Part shown: piece by piece, positions 44,428-52,304 of the stretch
Numbering within the stretch: position 1 is the first letter of the stretch
Layout of the letters: each line of letters opens with the position of its first letter
Origin: Candidatus Gastranaerophilales bacterium
Lineage (GTDB): Bacteria; Cyanobacteriota; Vampirovibrionia; Gastranaerophilales; Gastranaerophilaceae
Length of the DNA stretch: 56,442 nt
Assembly: GCA_944322885.1 (NCBI GenBank)
Contig: CALUQH010000013.1
Span: 1 to 56,442 of the forward strand
Direction: 5' to 3'
Notes under the pieces: generated by a model
The model's database searches: none
What the model was told of the DNA's origin: nothing
Seen by the model: the letters and a program-made list of their open reading frames with translations, nothing else
Made by a program: the position numbers and the translations under genes

Positions 44428-45256
44428 GCTTCATATACACTGGTATCCCGGACATATTGCTAAAGCTGAAAAACAGTTAAAATCTCAGCTTTCTTTAGTG
44501 GATGCCGTTATTGAAGTCGTTGATGCAAGATTGCCTTTCTCAAGCAGTTATGATAATATTACGGGGCTTTTAGGTGAAAAGCCCCGTTTAATATTGCTGA
44601 ATAAGGCTGATTTAACTGATGCAAATGAGTTGAATAAATTTGCACGAATTCTGGAAGAGAAAAACGGTTTTCCTGTCTTAAAATCCGACGCTAAAAACAG
44701 CAAGGATTTAAATGTTATTGTAAAAAAAATCATAGAGCTTTCAGAACCGAGAATACAGGCAATAATTGCTAAAGGACTTTTGCGCCGTCCTGCTCGTGTT
44801 ATGGTTGTAGGGATGCCTAATGTAGGAAAATCAAGTATAATAAATAAGCTTACAAAATCATCAAAAACAAAAATCGGGGCAAAGGCAGGTGTAACCCGCC
44901 AGCAGCAGTGGGTAAGGATTAATCCGCAGCTAGATTTACTTGATACTCCGGGTATTATCCCGATGAAACAGGAAGATCAATTGAGGGCTAAAAAACTCGC
45001 GTTTGTCAATGCTGTATCAGAAAATGCATATTCAAACGAGATTGTGGCAAAAGAGCTTCTGGCTTTATTAGAGGGGAAATATTCCGAGATTGTTAAAAAT
45101 TTTTATAAGACAGATTCTTTGTCTCTTGAAGATATCGCGAAATCGCGGAATTGGATTACTTCAGGAGGAAATCCGGATATAGAAAGAACTGCTGTTTTTC
45201 TTTTACGTGATTTCAGAGAGGGTAAAATAGGCAAGTTTATATTGGATGAAATATAA
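44414..45256 (+). CDS. ylqF: Ribosome biogenesis GTPase YlqF/RbgA
   Basis: A circularly permuted GTPase that assists late 50S assembly. The 280-residue product has G4 (LLNKADL) before G1 ([14 protein letters not shown]) and G3 (LLDTPGIIP), the permuted order, and the N-terminal [13 protein letters not shown] motif. The order rplS-ylqF-rnhB is widespread and supports the call. Confidence 0.96.
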   Translation: MKKDKLHIHWYPGHIAKAEKQLKSQLSLVDAVIEVVDARLPFSSSYDNITGLLGEKPRLILLNKADLTDANELNKFARILEEKNGFPVLKSDAKNSKDLNVIVKKIIELSEPRIQAIIAKGLLRRPARVMVVGMPNVGKSSIINKLTKSSKTKIGAKAGVTRQQQWVRINPQLDLLDTPGIIPMKQEDQLRAKKLAFVNAVSENAYSNEIVAKELLALLEGKYSEIVKNFYKTDSLSLEDIAKSRNWITSGGNPDIERTAVFLLRDFREGKIGKFILDEI

Positions 45257-46062
45257 TGGATACTTATAATAAATTTGGTCATGATTCATCTGAAGATGAA
45301 ATTGAGATAAAAAAAAATAATAAAAAAACATCTAAACGCTTAAATACAACTTTGACGGTTGATTCAAGAGTTGTTCAGCTTTTTACGTTTGATCTTAACC
45401 AGAAGAGAAGATTTGTTATAGGAACTGATGAGGCAGGAAGAGGATGCGGTGCCGGTGGTGTCTTTGCGAGTGCTGTTTGTTTTGATAAACGTTCAAAGGA
45501 GCTTATCGAAAAACTTGAAGATTTAAACGACAGTAAAAAACTTTCTGCAAAAAAGCGTGAAGCTTTATATGATATTATTAAAGAAAATTCAATAAATTCA
45601 ACTGTTTGTATTGAGGTTGAAGAAATAGAACGTATAAATATATTAAATGCCTCATTGAAGGCGATGCGTCTTGCAATTGAGGATGTTATAAACCAGCTTT
45701 ATCCTTTATCCGATAGCAGAGAAAAGTTGATTGCAAGGAGTATGCTTTCAAGAAGTGAAATTATGATACTTATTGACGGAAATAAGCGAATTTGGGATTT
45801 TGATTATTCACAAAGGTATGTTGTAAAAGGCGATGGCAAATCAGCTTCTATTGCAGCAGCAAGTATTTTGGCAAAGGTAAGCCGCGACAGATATATGTTA
45901 AAGCTTGATGAAGAATTCCCGCAATATAATTGGAAGGAAAATGCGGGGTATTTAACCAAAGAGCACATGGCTCTTATTGACAAATACGGCTTAAGTAAAT
46001 ATCACCGTCCATCATATCTTCAAAAGCATTTTGCAAAGCAGGAACAGTTAAACTTGTTTTAA
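45256..46062 (+). CDS. rnhB: Ribonuclease HII
   Basis: RNase HII removes RNA from RNA-DNA hybrids, including single ribonucleotides. The 268-residue product carries GTDEAGRGCGAGGVFASAV with catalytic Asp58 and Glu59, LNDSKKLSAKKRE, and the GDGKSASIAAASILAKVSRD block. About 50 N-terminal residues precede the catalytic domain and are charged, making it longer than usual. The start overlaps the ylqF stop by one base (TAATG). Confidence 0.95.
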   Translation: MDTYNKFGHDSSEDEIEIKKNNKKTSKRLNTTLTVDSRVVQLFTFDLNQKRRFVIGTDEAGRGCGAGGVFASAVCFDKRSKELIEKLEDLNDSKKLSAKKREALYDIIKENSINSTVCIEVEEIERINILNASLKAMRLAIEDVINQLYPLSDSREKLIARSMLSRSEIMILIDGNKRIWDFDYSQRYVVKGDGKSASIAAASILAKVSRDRYMLKLDEEFPQYNWKENAGYLTKEHMALIDKYGLSKYHRPSYLQKHFAKQEQLNLF

Positions 46063-46072
46063 TGCATTTCTA

Positions 46073-47116
46073 TTATACTTTTTTATATTTGTAGGACGGA
46101 TTTGTTTTAAGCTTTTCTTCAATCTGTTCAAATGTCAATAATCCTTGTGTTGCTCCAAATTCAGATACTGCACCTGCTGAATTTACAGAAGCATACATTA
46201 AAGCTTTGCCTATATCGTTGTTTACCCTGCCTAAAGCTGCACAGAAAGTTGAAGCAAATGCATCGCCGGCTCCGAGTGTTGACACAACCGGCCCATCAAA
46301 TACTGGACAGTAGTAAAAGTTTTTACCGTCGTATGCATAAGCACCTTTCCCGCCGTCTGTAATTACGATTACCTGATAGTCGCAGACTTTTAATTTTTTA
46401 AACATTTCTTTTACATCCGGATGAATCAGTTCTTCTGAAAATTTTTCATCTCTGGTATCCGGACGAACCTGTATATCAGTTGCAAGAGAAGCTTCTTCCT
46501 TATTCATTACAACAATATTAGCTTTTTCAAGAATTTTTTTCAGGTAGTTAAATCCTTTTTTGATACTTGTTGAGCCTGCGTTAAAGCATACATAAACATT
46601 ATTTTCGCTTGCAAAATTTGCTATATCGTCAAGAACTTTTGTGCTGTCGCCGTTCATAGGTGCAATATATAAAAGTTTTGCATTTTTTATTGCTTCAAAA
46701 TTAATATCGGATTTTTTTATTTGAGCGTTTGCGCCTCTGTGTGCAAGTACGGTTCTATCTCCCTGAAAACTGACCAGAATAATAGAAAATCCGGTACTTA
46801 ATTTATTATCCTGTACAATGTTAGATAAATCAACTTTTTTATTTTTAAAGGATTCCAAAATCCCGTCAGAATATATATCATCTCCGATTTTAAATATTGC
46901 GCTTGTATTGTATCCAAGATTAGCAAAATTTACTGCGGTATTAATCCCGCCGCCGCCAACCTGAGAAGTAAAATCAGAAATTTCAACTTTTGCACCATAA
47001 GGGTAGCTCATAAATTCTGATTTTTTATTTTTAGTGTAAACAGAAACTATATTTGCATCATCGCTTTCAACGAATACATCCATTGTTGCGCTTCCAATCG
47101 TTATAACATCGTACAT
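46073..47116 (-). CDS. PfkB-family carbohydrate/nucleoside kinase
   Basis: The ATG at 47116 is chosen because GGAGG (47126-47130) is correctly spaced from it; in-frame starts further upstream lack one. The product of about 347 residues has the PfkB N-terminal signature GGGGINTAVNFANLGYNT and the C-terminal TLGAGDAFASTFCAALG with catalytic Asp and the anion hole. It phosphorylates a sugar or nucleoside, and the specific substrate is not resolved. It converges on rnhB. Confidence 0.9.
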   Translation of the reverse strand: MYDVITIGSATMDVFVESDDANIVSVYTKNKKSEFMSYPYGAKVEISDFTSQVGGGGINTAVNFANLGYNTSAIFKIGDDIYSDGILESFKNKKVDLSNIVQDNKLSTGFSIILVSFQGDRTVLAHRGANAQIKKSDINFEAIKNAKLLYIAPMNGDSTKVLDDIANFASENNVYVCFNAGSTSIKKGFNYLKKILEKANIVVMNKEEASLATDIQVRPDTRDEKFSEELIHPDVKEMFKKLKVCDYQVIVITDGGKGAYAYDGKNFYYCPVFDGPVVSTLGAGDAFASTFCAALGRVNNDIGKALMYASVNSAGAVSEFGATQGLLTFEQIEEKLKTNPSYKYKKV

Positions 47117-47179
47117 GATATTCATCCTCCAGTTAATTAAAGCGTAACACAAAAGATTTATTTTGTTAATTTATTTCCA

Positions 47180-47208
47180 TTGAAAAATTGTTAATTATAG
47201 TGTATAGT
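47180..47208 (+). promoter_or_regulatory. Promoter of prepilin gene 5
   Basis: TTGAAA (47180-47185), a 17-bp spacer, then TATAGT (47203-47208). AAAGGGG follows just before the ATG at 47241. Confidence 0.72.
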
Positions 47209-47240
47209 GGACGTGTACATTAAATAAGAAAGGGGAAAAA

Positions 47241-48107
47241 ATGAAAAGATTATTTGAAACTGAAAATGTCGGGGGGGAGGGCACTCCTCAGCTAGGTAGA
47301 AGCAAAGATGCAAAGACGCGAAGTCGCAAAGCCAGTATCGTAAATAATACTTTCCTCCCCCGAAGAAGGGATGCAGAGAAACTCTCTTCACTGAAACGAA
47401 CTTATTGTCCTAACGTCTTAACGTCCTATCGTCTAAAGAAATGTGCATTTACCTTAGCAGAGGTCTTAGTAACCTTAGGAATAATCGGAGTTGTATCAGC
47501 AATGACTGTTCCGACATTGATGCAAAATTACCAGCGAAAAGTTTATGTAACGCAATTGCATAAAGTCTATAGTGAAATGTCACAGGCTTTATCTCTTTAC
47601 ATTACAAAAAAAAATGCTGTCAATTTAAAGGAGTCAAGATTTAATACTATTGACGGCTTGAATGATTTTATAAGTTCTCACCTTAAAGTTGTTAAAGACT
47701 GCGGTAGTGCAGTAAAAGACTGTTTTGCTTCGCAATACGGCTATATAAATTCTTCAACTGTTATATCAGGCGGTAATCCTACTTGTAATCGGGTTATCAC
47801 ACTCGCAAGTGGAGCCATACTTTGTATTGATGTTGAGAATGGTTCTGGCAGTATTAATGAAGATGACGAGCAGGAAGGCAGTACGACTAATTTAAAAGGT
47901 GCTGTCGCTACTATAGAGGTTGATGTTAATGGAACAAGCGGACCTAATATTTTCGGCAGGGATTATTTTGTTATGTTTATTGATAATGACGGTACTATAA
48001 AAGATTATGCATTTGAAGAATACGGATTAGTTACTGATTCTTCAAAAGGGTCATATACCGGTGCATTTGGCAAAATTATGGATGACGGGTGGCAGATGAA
48101 TTATTAA
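47241..48107 (+). CDS. Prepilin-like protein 5, in frame with an interrupted G tract
   Basis: AAAGGGG precedes the ATG. The 288-residue product has a very long leader (69 residues) before FTLAEVLVTLGIIGVVSAM. The leader holds VGGEGTPQLGR, encoded by G7-A-G3 (47270-47280), 11 bases with one A, which matches the predicted ON length and cannot slip easily. The rest of the leader contains short tandem repeats. The body has CGSAVKDC and VDVNGTSGPN followed by GRDYFVMF. The late Cys pair of relatives is missing. It is a probable minor pilin or pseudopilin, monocistronic and followed by a terminator. Confidence 0.85.
   Translation: MKRLFETENVGGEGTPQLGRSKDAKTRSRKASIVNNTFLPRRRDAEKLSSLKRTYCPNVLTSYRLKKCAFTLAEVLVTLGIIGVVSAMTVPTLMQNYQRKVYVTQLHKVYSEMSQALSLYITKKNAVNLKESRFNTIDGLNDFISSHLKVVKDCGSAVKDCFASQYGYINSSTVISGGNPTCNRVITLASGAILCIDVENGSGSINEDDEQEGSTTNLKGAVATIEVDVNGTSGPNIFGRDYFVMFIDNDGTIKDYAFEEYGLVTDSSKGSYTGAFGKIMDDGWQMNY
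47301..47331 (+). repeat. Heptamer-like short tandem repeat inside the prepilin 5 leader
   Basis: Units resembling GCAAAGA (GCAAAGAT, GCAAAGAC, GCGAAGTC, GCAAAG) in tandem encode a basic stretch of the leader. Confidence 0.6.
47410..47433 (+). repeat. Octamer tandem repeat inside the prepilin 5 leader
   Basis: Three tandem octamers: CTAACGTC, TTAACGTC, CTATCGTC. They are translated within the part of the leader that prepilin peptidase would remove. Confidence 0.7.
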
Positions 48108-48136
48108 AAAAAAGAGGGCTGATGCCCTCTTTTTTA
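48106..48136. terminator. Bidirectional terminator between prepilin 5 and pnp
   Basis: AAAAAAAGAGGGC / GCCCTCTTTTTT with a short loop. It serves both convergent genes; the pnp stop lies within one arm. Confidence 0.85.
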
Positions 48137-50275
48137 TTCAACCTGAGCTTTTTCCTCTTCTGAAACGCCTTTAATTGTTAGGTTAACTCTGCCTTTATCG
48201 TCGATTTTAATTACTTTAACAATTACTTCATCGCCTATATGAAGGTGGGGTTCAATTGTATCAATTCTTTCGTTGCAAACCTGTGAAATATGCACCATGC
48301 CGTCTTTGCCCGGTGCAAGTTCTACAAAGGCGCCTATCGGAATAATTCTTACAACTTTACCTTTTACAACCATTCCTGGTTCAGGTTTGAACGTGAGATC
48401 CTGAATCATCTTTTTAGCAATTTGAGCGCCTTCCTGATCGTTAGATGTAATTGTTACAACACCTGAATCCTGAATATCAATTTCGGCGCCTGAGGCATCT
48501 ATAATTGCTCTGATTTGTTTTCCGCCAGGTCCGATAACAGTTCCGATATCTTCTACAGGAATTGTCATAGTTGTGATGCTAGGAGCATAAGGTGAGAGAT
48601 GATCTGCCGGAGCGGAAATTACTTCTCTCATTTTTCCTAAAATATGAAGTCTTCCTTCTTTGGCCTGAGCAAGAGCTTTCCGTAATGTTTCGTTTGCAAT
48701 GCCTTTAGCCTTCATATCCATTTGAAGTGCTGTAATTCCGGTATCGTTTCCTGTTACTTTGAAGTCCATATCGCCTAAAAAGTCTTCAATACCTTGAATA
48801 TCAGTTAATACAACAGGTTCTTTGCCTTCTTCGGTAATCATACCCATTGCTACACCGCCTATCATGCATTTTACCGGGACGCCTGCGTTCATTAAAGCCA
48901 TAGAAGAACCGCAGGTCGAAGCCATTGAAGTTGAACCGTTTGATTCTAAAACGTCTGATGTTACGCGGATTGTATACCCGAATTCTTCCTGAGAAGGCAG
49001 TGCGGGAACATTTGCTCTTTCTGCAAGATTTCCATGGCCTACTTCACGTCTTCCGGGACCTCTTAAAGGTTTTACTTCGCCTACAGAAAATCCGGGGAAT
49101 ATGTATTTGTGCATATAAGTTTTTTCTGTTTGCGGGTCAACACCGTCGAGCTCCTGTTTCATTCCGGGGCCTGCAAGAGTTGCAACAGATAATACCTGTG
49201 TCTGGCCTCTCGTAAATACTGCAGAACCGTGAGCTCTAGGTAATACACCTACTTCACACCATATAGGACGAACTTCGGTTGGTTTTCTTCCGTCCGCTCT
49301 TACGCCTTCGTCAAGAATCATTGTACGCATAATGTGTTTTTCTGCATTTTTGAATTCTTCCGCAACAAAGTCAATGCCTGTTTCTTCCATAATTTTTTTT
49401 ATGTAGTCGTCTTCAGGCAATGCGTCTATTTTTTCTTTTACAAGCTTTTTAGCTTCTTCAAGTTTTTCCTGTCTGTATGTTCTGTCAAAGTTGTGATAAG
49501 CATCAAAAATCATATCGTGAGCTGTTTCTTCAATAATCTTTTTGATTTCTGTTGTGTCATAAGGATTAACAAATTCTTCTTTCACAACTCCGCATTCTTT
49601 AACGAAAGCTTCTTGTGCTTCGCATTGTTTTCTTATTTCTGCTTGTGCAAATTCAACTGCGTTCATTATATCGTCTTCCGTTACGAATTTGCATCCTGCT
49701 TCAACCATAATTACAGAATCATGTGTACCTGCAACTACGATATCTAAATCTGATTTGTCAGCCTGCTGGTGTGTCGGGTTTGCAATCATATTGCCGTTTT
49801 CATCTCTGGAAACTCTAACTGCACCGATTGGGCCTTCAAAAGGTGCGCCAGAAAGCATTAAAGCACAAGATGCACCGAGCATTGCAAGAGTATCAGGCTG
49901 ATTTTGCTGATCATAGCTGAATAATTGCGCTACGATTTGTATATCATTTCTGTAACCTTTCGGGAACAGAGGTCTTATTGGTCTGTCGATAAGTCTTGAA
50001 ATAAGTATAGCCTTATCTCCGGCTTTTCCCTCGGAACGGTTGTAACCGCCGGGGATACGTCCGATTGACGACATTCTTTCTTCATAATCAATTAATAACG
50101 GGAAAAAATCTATCCCGACTCTCGGTTCTTTTGAAACAACACAATGAACAAATAACATTGTGTCACCACATCTTACAGTAACAGAACCGTTTGTAGATTG
50201 TGCGTATTTGCCGGTTTCAACGGTAACGGTTTTTCCGCCAATCTCAATTTCAAATTTCTTTGTTTCAGGTACCAT
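48134..50275 (-). CDS. pnp: Polyribonucleotide nucleotidyltransferase (PNPase)
   Basis: PNPase degrades RNA 3' to 5' with phosphate and can also synthesise tails. The 713-residue product has two RNase PH-like domains (the first with RPLFPKGYRNDIQIVAQ, the second with RTMILDEGVRADGRKPTEVRPI and SNGSTSMAST), an intermediate helical domain, KH (VIGPGGKQIRAIIDASGAEIDI) and S1 (GMVVKGKVVRIIPIGAFVEL) domains. The 5' leader has a small hairpin (TGCGC/GCGCA at 50316-50332) that could relate to autoregulation, as in other bacteria, though this is weak. Confidence 0.97.
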   Translation of the reverse strand: MVPETKKFEIEIGGKTVTVETGKYAQSTNGSVTVRCGDTMLFVHCVVSKEPRVGIDFFPLLIDYEERMSSIGRIPGGYNRSEGKAGDKAILISRLIDRPIRPLFPKGYRNDIQIVAQLFSYDQQNQPDTLAMLGASCALMLSGAPFEGPIGAVRVSRDENGNMIANPTHQQADKSDLDIVVAGTHDSVIMVEAGCKFVTEDDIMNAVEFAQAEIRKQCEAQEAFVKECGVVKEEFVNPYDTTEIKKIIEETAHDMIFDAYHNFDRTYRQEKLEEAKKLVKEKIDALPEDDYIKKIMEETGIDFVAEEFKNAEKHIMRTMILDEGVRADGRKPTEVRPIWCEVGVLPRAHGSAVFTRGQTQVLSVATLAGPGMKQELDGVDPQTEKTYMHKYIFPGFSVGEVKPLRGPGRREVGHGNLAERANVPALPSQEEFGYTIRVTSDVLESNGSTSMASTCGSSMALMNAGVPVKCMIGGVAMGMITEEGKEPVVLTDIQGIEDFLGDMDFKVTGNDTGITALQMDMKAKGIANETLRKALAQAKEGRLHILGKMREVISAPADHLSPYAPSITTMTIPVEDIGTVIGPGGKQIRAIIDASGAEIDIQDSGVVTITSNDQEGAQIAKKMIQDLTFKPEPGMVVKGKVVRIIPIGAFVELAPGKDGMVHISQVCNERIDTIEPHLHIGDEVIVKVIKIDDKGRVNLTIKGVSEEEKAQVE

Positions 50276-50391
50276 AATTTTCCTTTCCTGCTCCCAGCGA
50301 ACTTTCTGTGAGCTTTGCGCTTTTCTGGCGCATTTAGTTATACACTTCTGATTGTTCTTCTTTATTGTACCGCAAAAACAAAATTTTTAAA

Positions 50392-50425
50392 TAAATACAA
50401 TGAAAACATCTTTTCATTGTATTTA
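50392..50425 (-). terminator. Hairpin terminator after the large TPR gene
   Basis: A perfect 15-bp stem (TAAATACAATGAAAA / TTTTCATTGTATTTA) with a CATC loop, 34 bp beyond the TPR stop on the minus strand. Confidence 0.65.
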
Positions 50426-50458
50426 TAATCTTTACAAATAAATTGAGTTTTTAATATC

Positions 50459-52117
50459 TTATATTTCAAATAATTTATGCAGGCGGGTTCTAATATCTTC
50501 TTCGTCTAAATCCTGAGTAATTTTGTTCAGATCAATAGCCATTTGATAGTAATTTGCCGCATCATTTATAAAGCCCATTGCCTGAGATGCTCTCGCCGCG
50601 TTGAAGTAAGCAAGAGTGTAATTCGGGTTTAATTCAACTGCAGTTTCAAAATATTCTAGTGCTTCTTCAGCATCGCCCAACCCGTCAAGATATAGTATAC
50701 CGAGATTATTTTGCGCGTATTCATTATCCGGATTTAAATCAATTGCTTTGTGAAAAGAAACAAGCGCTTCTTCAAGATAATCTTTTTCCCACAGTGCAAT
50801 TCCCGCTTTAGAATAACCGCGGTAGTCTTCGGGGTTAAGCGTAATGGCATCACAGTAAGCTCTTATTGCGTTGTCCAAATCGTATGCGGCCATGTGAATA
50901 TCCCCGAGGGATAAATATAAATCATAATTATTCGGGTCAAGAATGATTCCGGCCTGATAAGTAGAAACAGCTGCATCTATATTTCCTTTAACTTCAGCAT
51001 AAATAGATCCTAGCGCCTGACATACAATTGATGTCCATTCTTTGTCCGGATTAATTGCAATTGCTTTCTGATAATGTTCTATTGCCTCATCATATAATTC
51101 GGCTTTTGAATAAGCATAAGCAAGTGAATTATTGTAAAACGGATTTTCAGGATCTCTTTCTACCGCAAGTTTAAATGCACTCATAGAATTAATTTTGTCT
51201 TCTTTTTTCAGGTAAAGATGACCGAGTTCATAGTAGATTTGCGGTACATCTATATCAAATTCCAAAAGTTTTTCATAACAATCGATTGCTTCATCCGTAT
51301 TTTCCGGGAAATAGGTTTGAAGAACGGTTGCAAGTTTTATTAAAACTTCGCGGTTAAGCGGGTTTGCTTCCAAAACCTTACGGTAGCAATCAACTGTTAA
51401 ATCCATTTCTTTATTCTTAAGTGCAAGATCTCCCATTTTGTTATAAAAAATCTCACTGTGATTTGTTTTGGCAACTGCCTGTCTGTAGATGTTTTCGGCT
51501 GTCGGATAAAGTTTAAATTTTTCTAAGAATTTCCCGACTGTATTGTATGTAAAGACAGAAAAATCATCAGACATGTTTTTGTAAAACATTTTCATTGAAG
51601 GTCTGTCCCAAGCAAGCATAAGGCTTCCTGAAAGAAAATAATATAAGAAACTTAAATAGTCGCCGACATTTCCGTTTTTAGAATTAATTTTTTGTAAAAT
51701 AGATTGAGAAAGAATTAAACGGGGGCGTGCCGAGTTTAATTTCCCCATTTTAATGGCAGATTTAAATTCTGATTCGGCCGATTTAAAATCCTGTGCCATC
51801 TTCATAAAAAATCCGGTATATAAATGTGCATTGATATTCTGCGGAGCAAGAGAAACTGCTGTCTTACACTGTTCAATTGCGGTGTCAATGCTTATCTGTC
51901 CTTGTTCCCACATTAGGGTAGCAAGTCTGTAATATGCTTCAGGCATTGTAGGGTCATATTTTACCGCATCAACATAATATTCTATAGCATCCTGCAAATC
52001 TTGATTTTGCTGGCGGATAAGATATTTTTCGTGTGCTATTCTAGCTTTTTCTAGTGATTCTTTTGCTTTATCCGTATTAGCCGCTATCGGCTGTAGTAAA
52101 ATTTGTTCTGACATCAA
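50459..52117 (-). CDS. Large tetratricopeptide-repeat protein
   Basis: The 552-residue protein is made of many TPR units with canonical spacing (for example AIDCYEKLLEFDIDVPQIYYELGHLYLKK, AIEHYQKAIAINPDKEW, AYFNAARASQAMGFINDAANYYQMAIDLN). A less repetitive central segment around 150-190 includes YLSFLYYFLSGSLML. It starts MMSEQILLQ, and either Met could be used. There is no signal peptide. It is probably a scaffold, with partners unknown. Confidence 0.85.
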   Translation of the reverse strand: MMSEQILLQPIAANTDKAKESLEKARIAHEKYLIRQQNQDLQDAIEYYVDAVKYDPTMPEAYYRLATLMWEQGQISIDTAIEQCKTAVSLAPQNINAHLYTGFFMKMAQDFKSAESEFKSAIKMGKLNSARPRLILSQSILQKINSKNGNVGDYLSFLYYFLSGSLMLAWDRPSMKMFYKNMSDDFSVFTYNTVGKFLEKFKLYPTAENIYRQAVAKTNHSEIFYNKMGDLALKNKEMDLTVDCYRKVLEANPLNREVLIKLATVLQTYFPENTDEAIDCYEKLLEFDIDVPQIYYELGHLYLKKEDKINSMSAFKLAVERDPENPFYNNSLAYAYSKAELYDEAIEHYQKAIAINPDKEWTSIVCQALGSIYAEVKGNIDAAVSTYQAGIILDPNNYDLYLSLGDIHMAAYDLDNAIRAYCDAITLNPEDYRGYSKAGIALWEKDYLEEALVSFHKAIDLNPDNEYAQNNLGILYLDGLGDAEEALEYFETAVELNPNYTLAYFNAARASQAMGFINDAANYYQMAIDLNKITQDLDEEDIRTRLHKLFEI

Positions 52118-52202
52118 TGAGCTCCAATAAGATGTATATTCAATATGTATTTTCTTATGTCGATATAAATTATATTAATCTTTAGTAATTTGAAATAATA
52201 TC

Positions 52203-52219
52203 ATCTACATGGTGTAGAT
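52203..52219 (+). promoter_or_regulatory. Palindrome upstream of mnmG (operator candidate)
   Basis: ATCTACA-TGG-TGTAGAT is a 7-bp inverted repeat, 23 bp upstream of a likely promoter (TTGTCC at 52243-52248, 17 bp, TAATAT at 52266-52271). It could be an operator or a hairpin. No regulator was recognised. Confidence 0.35.
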
Positions 52220-52304
52220 ATCTGGTTAATCTATTTTAATTTTTGTCCTAAAAGATTTTTATTTGTAATATAATATTTGCTGTAGCCGATTAGGAATATG
52301 AAAT

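Noticed and set aside
47301-47433. Possible CRISPR-like repeats
   Set aside because: Units are 7-8 bp, directly tandem and inside a coding leader, with no spacers and no cas genes. No CRISPR array was seen in the window.
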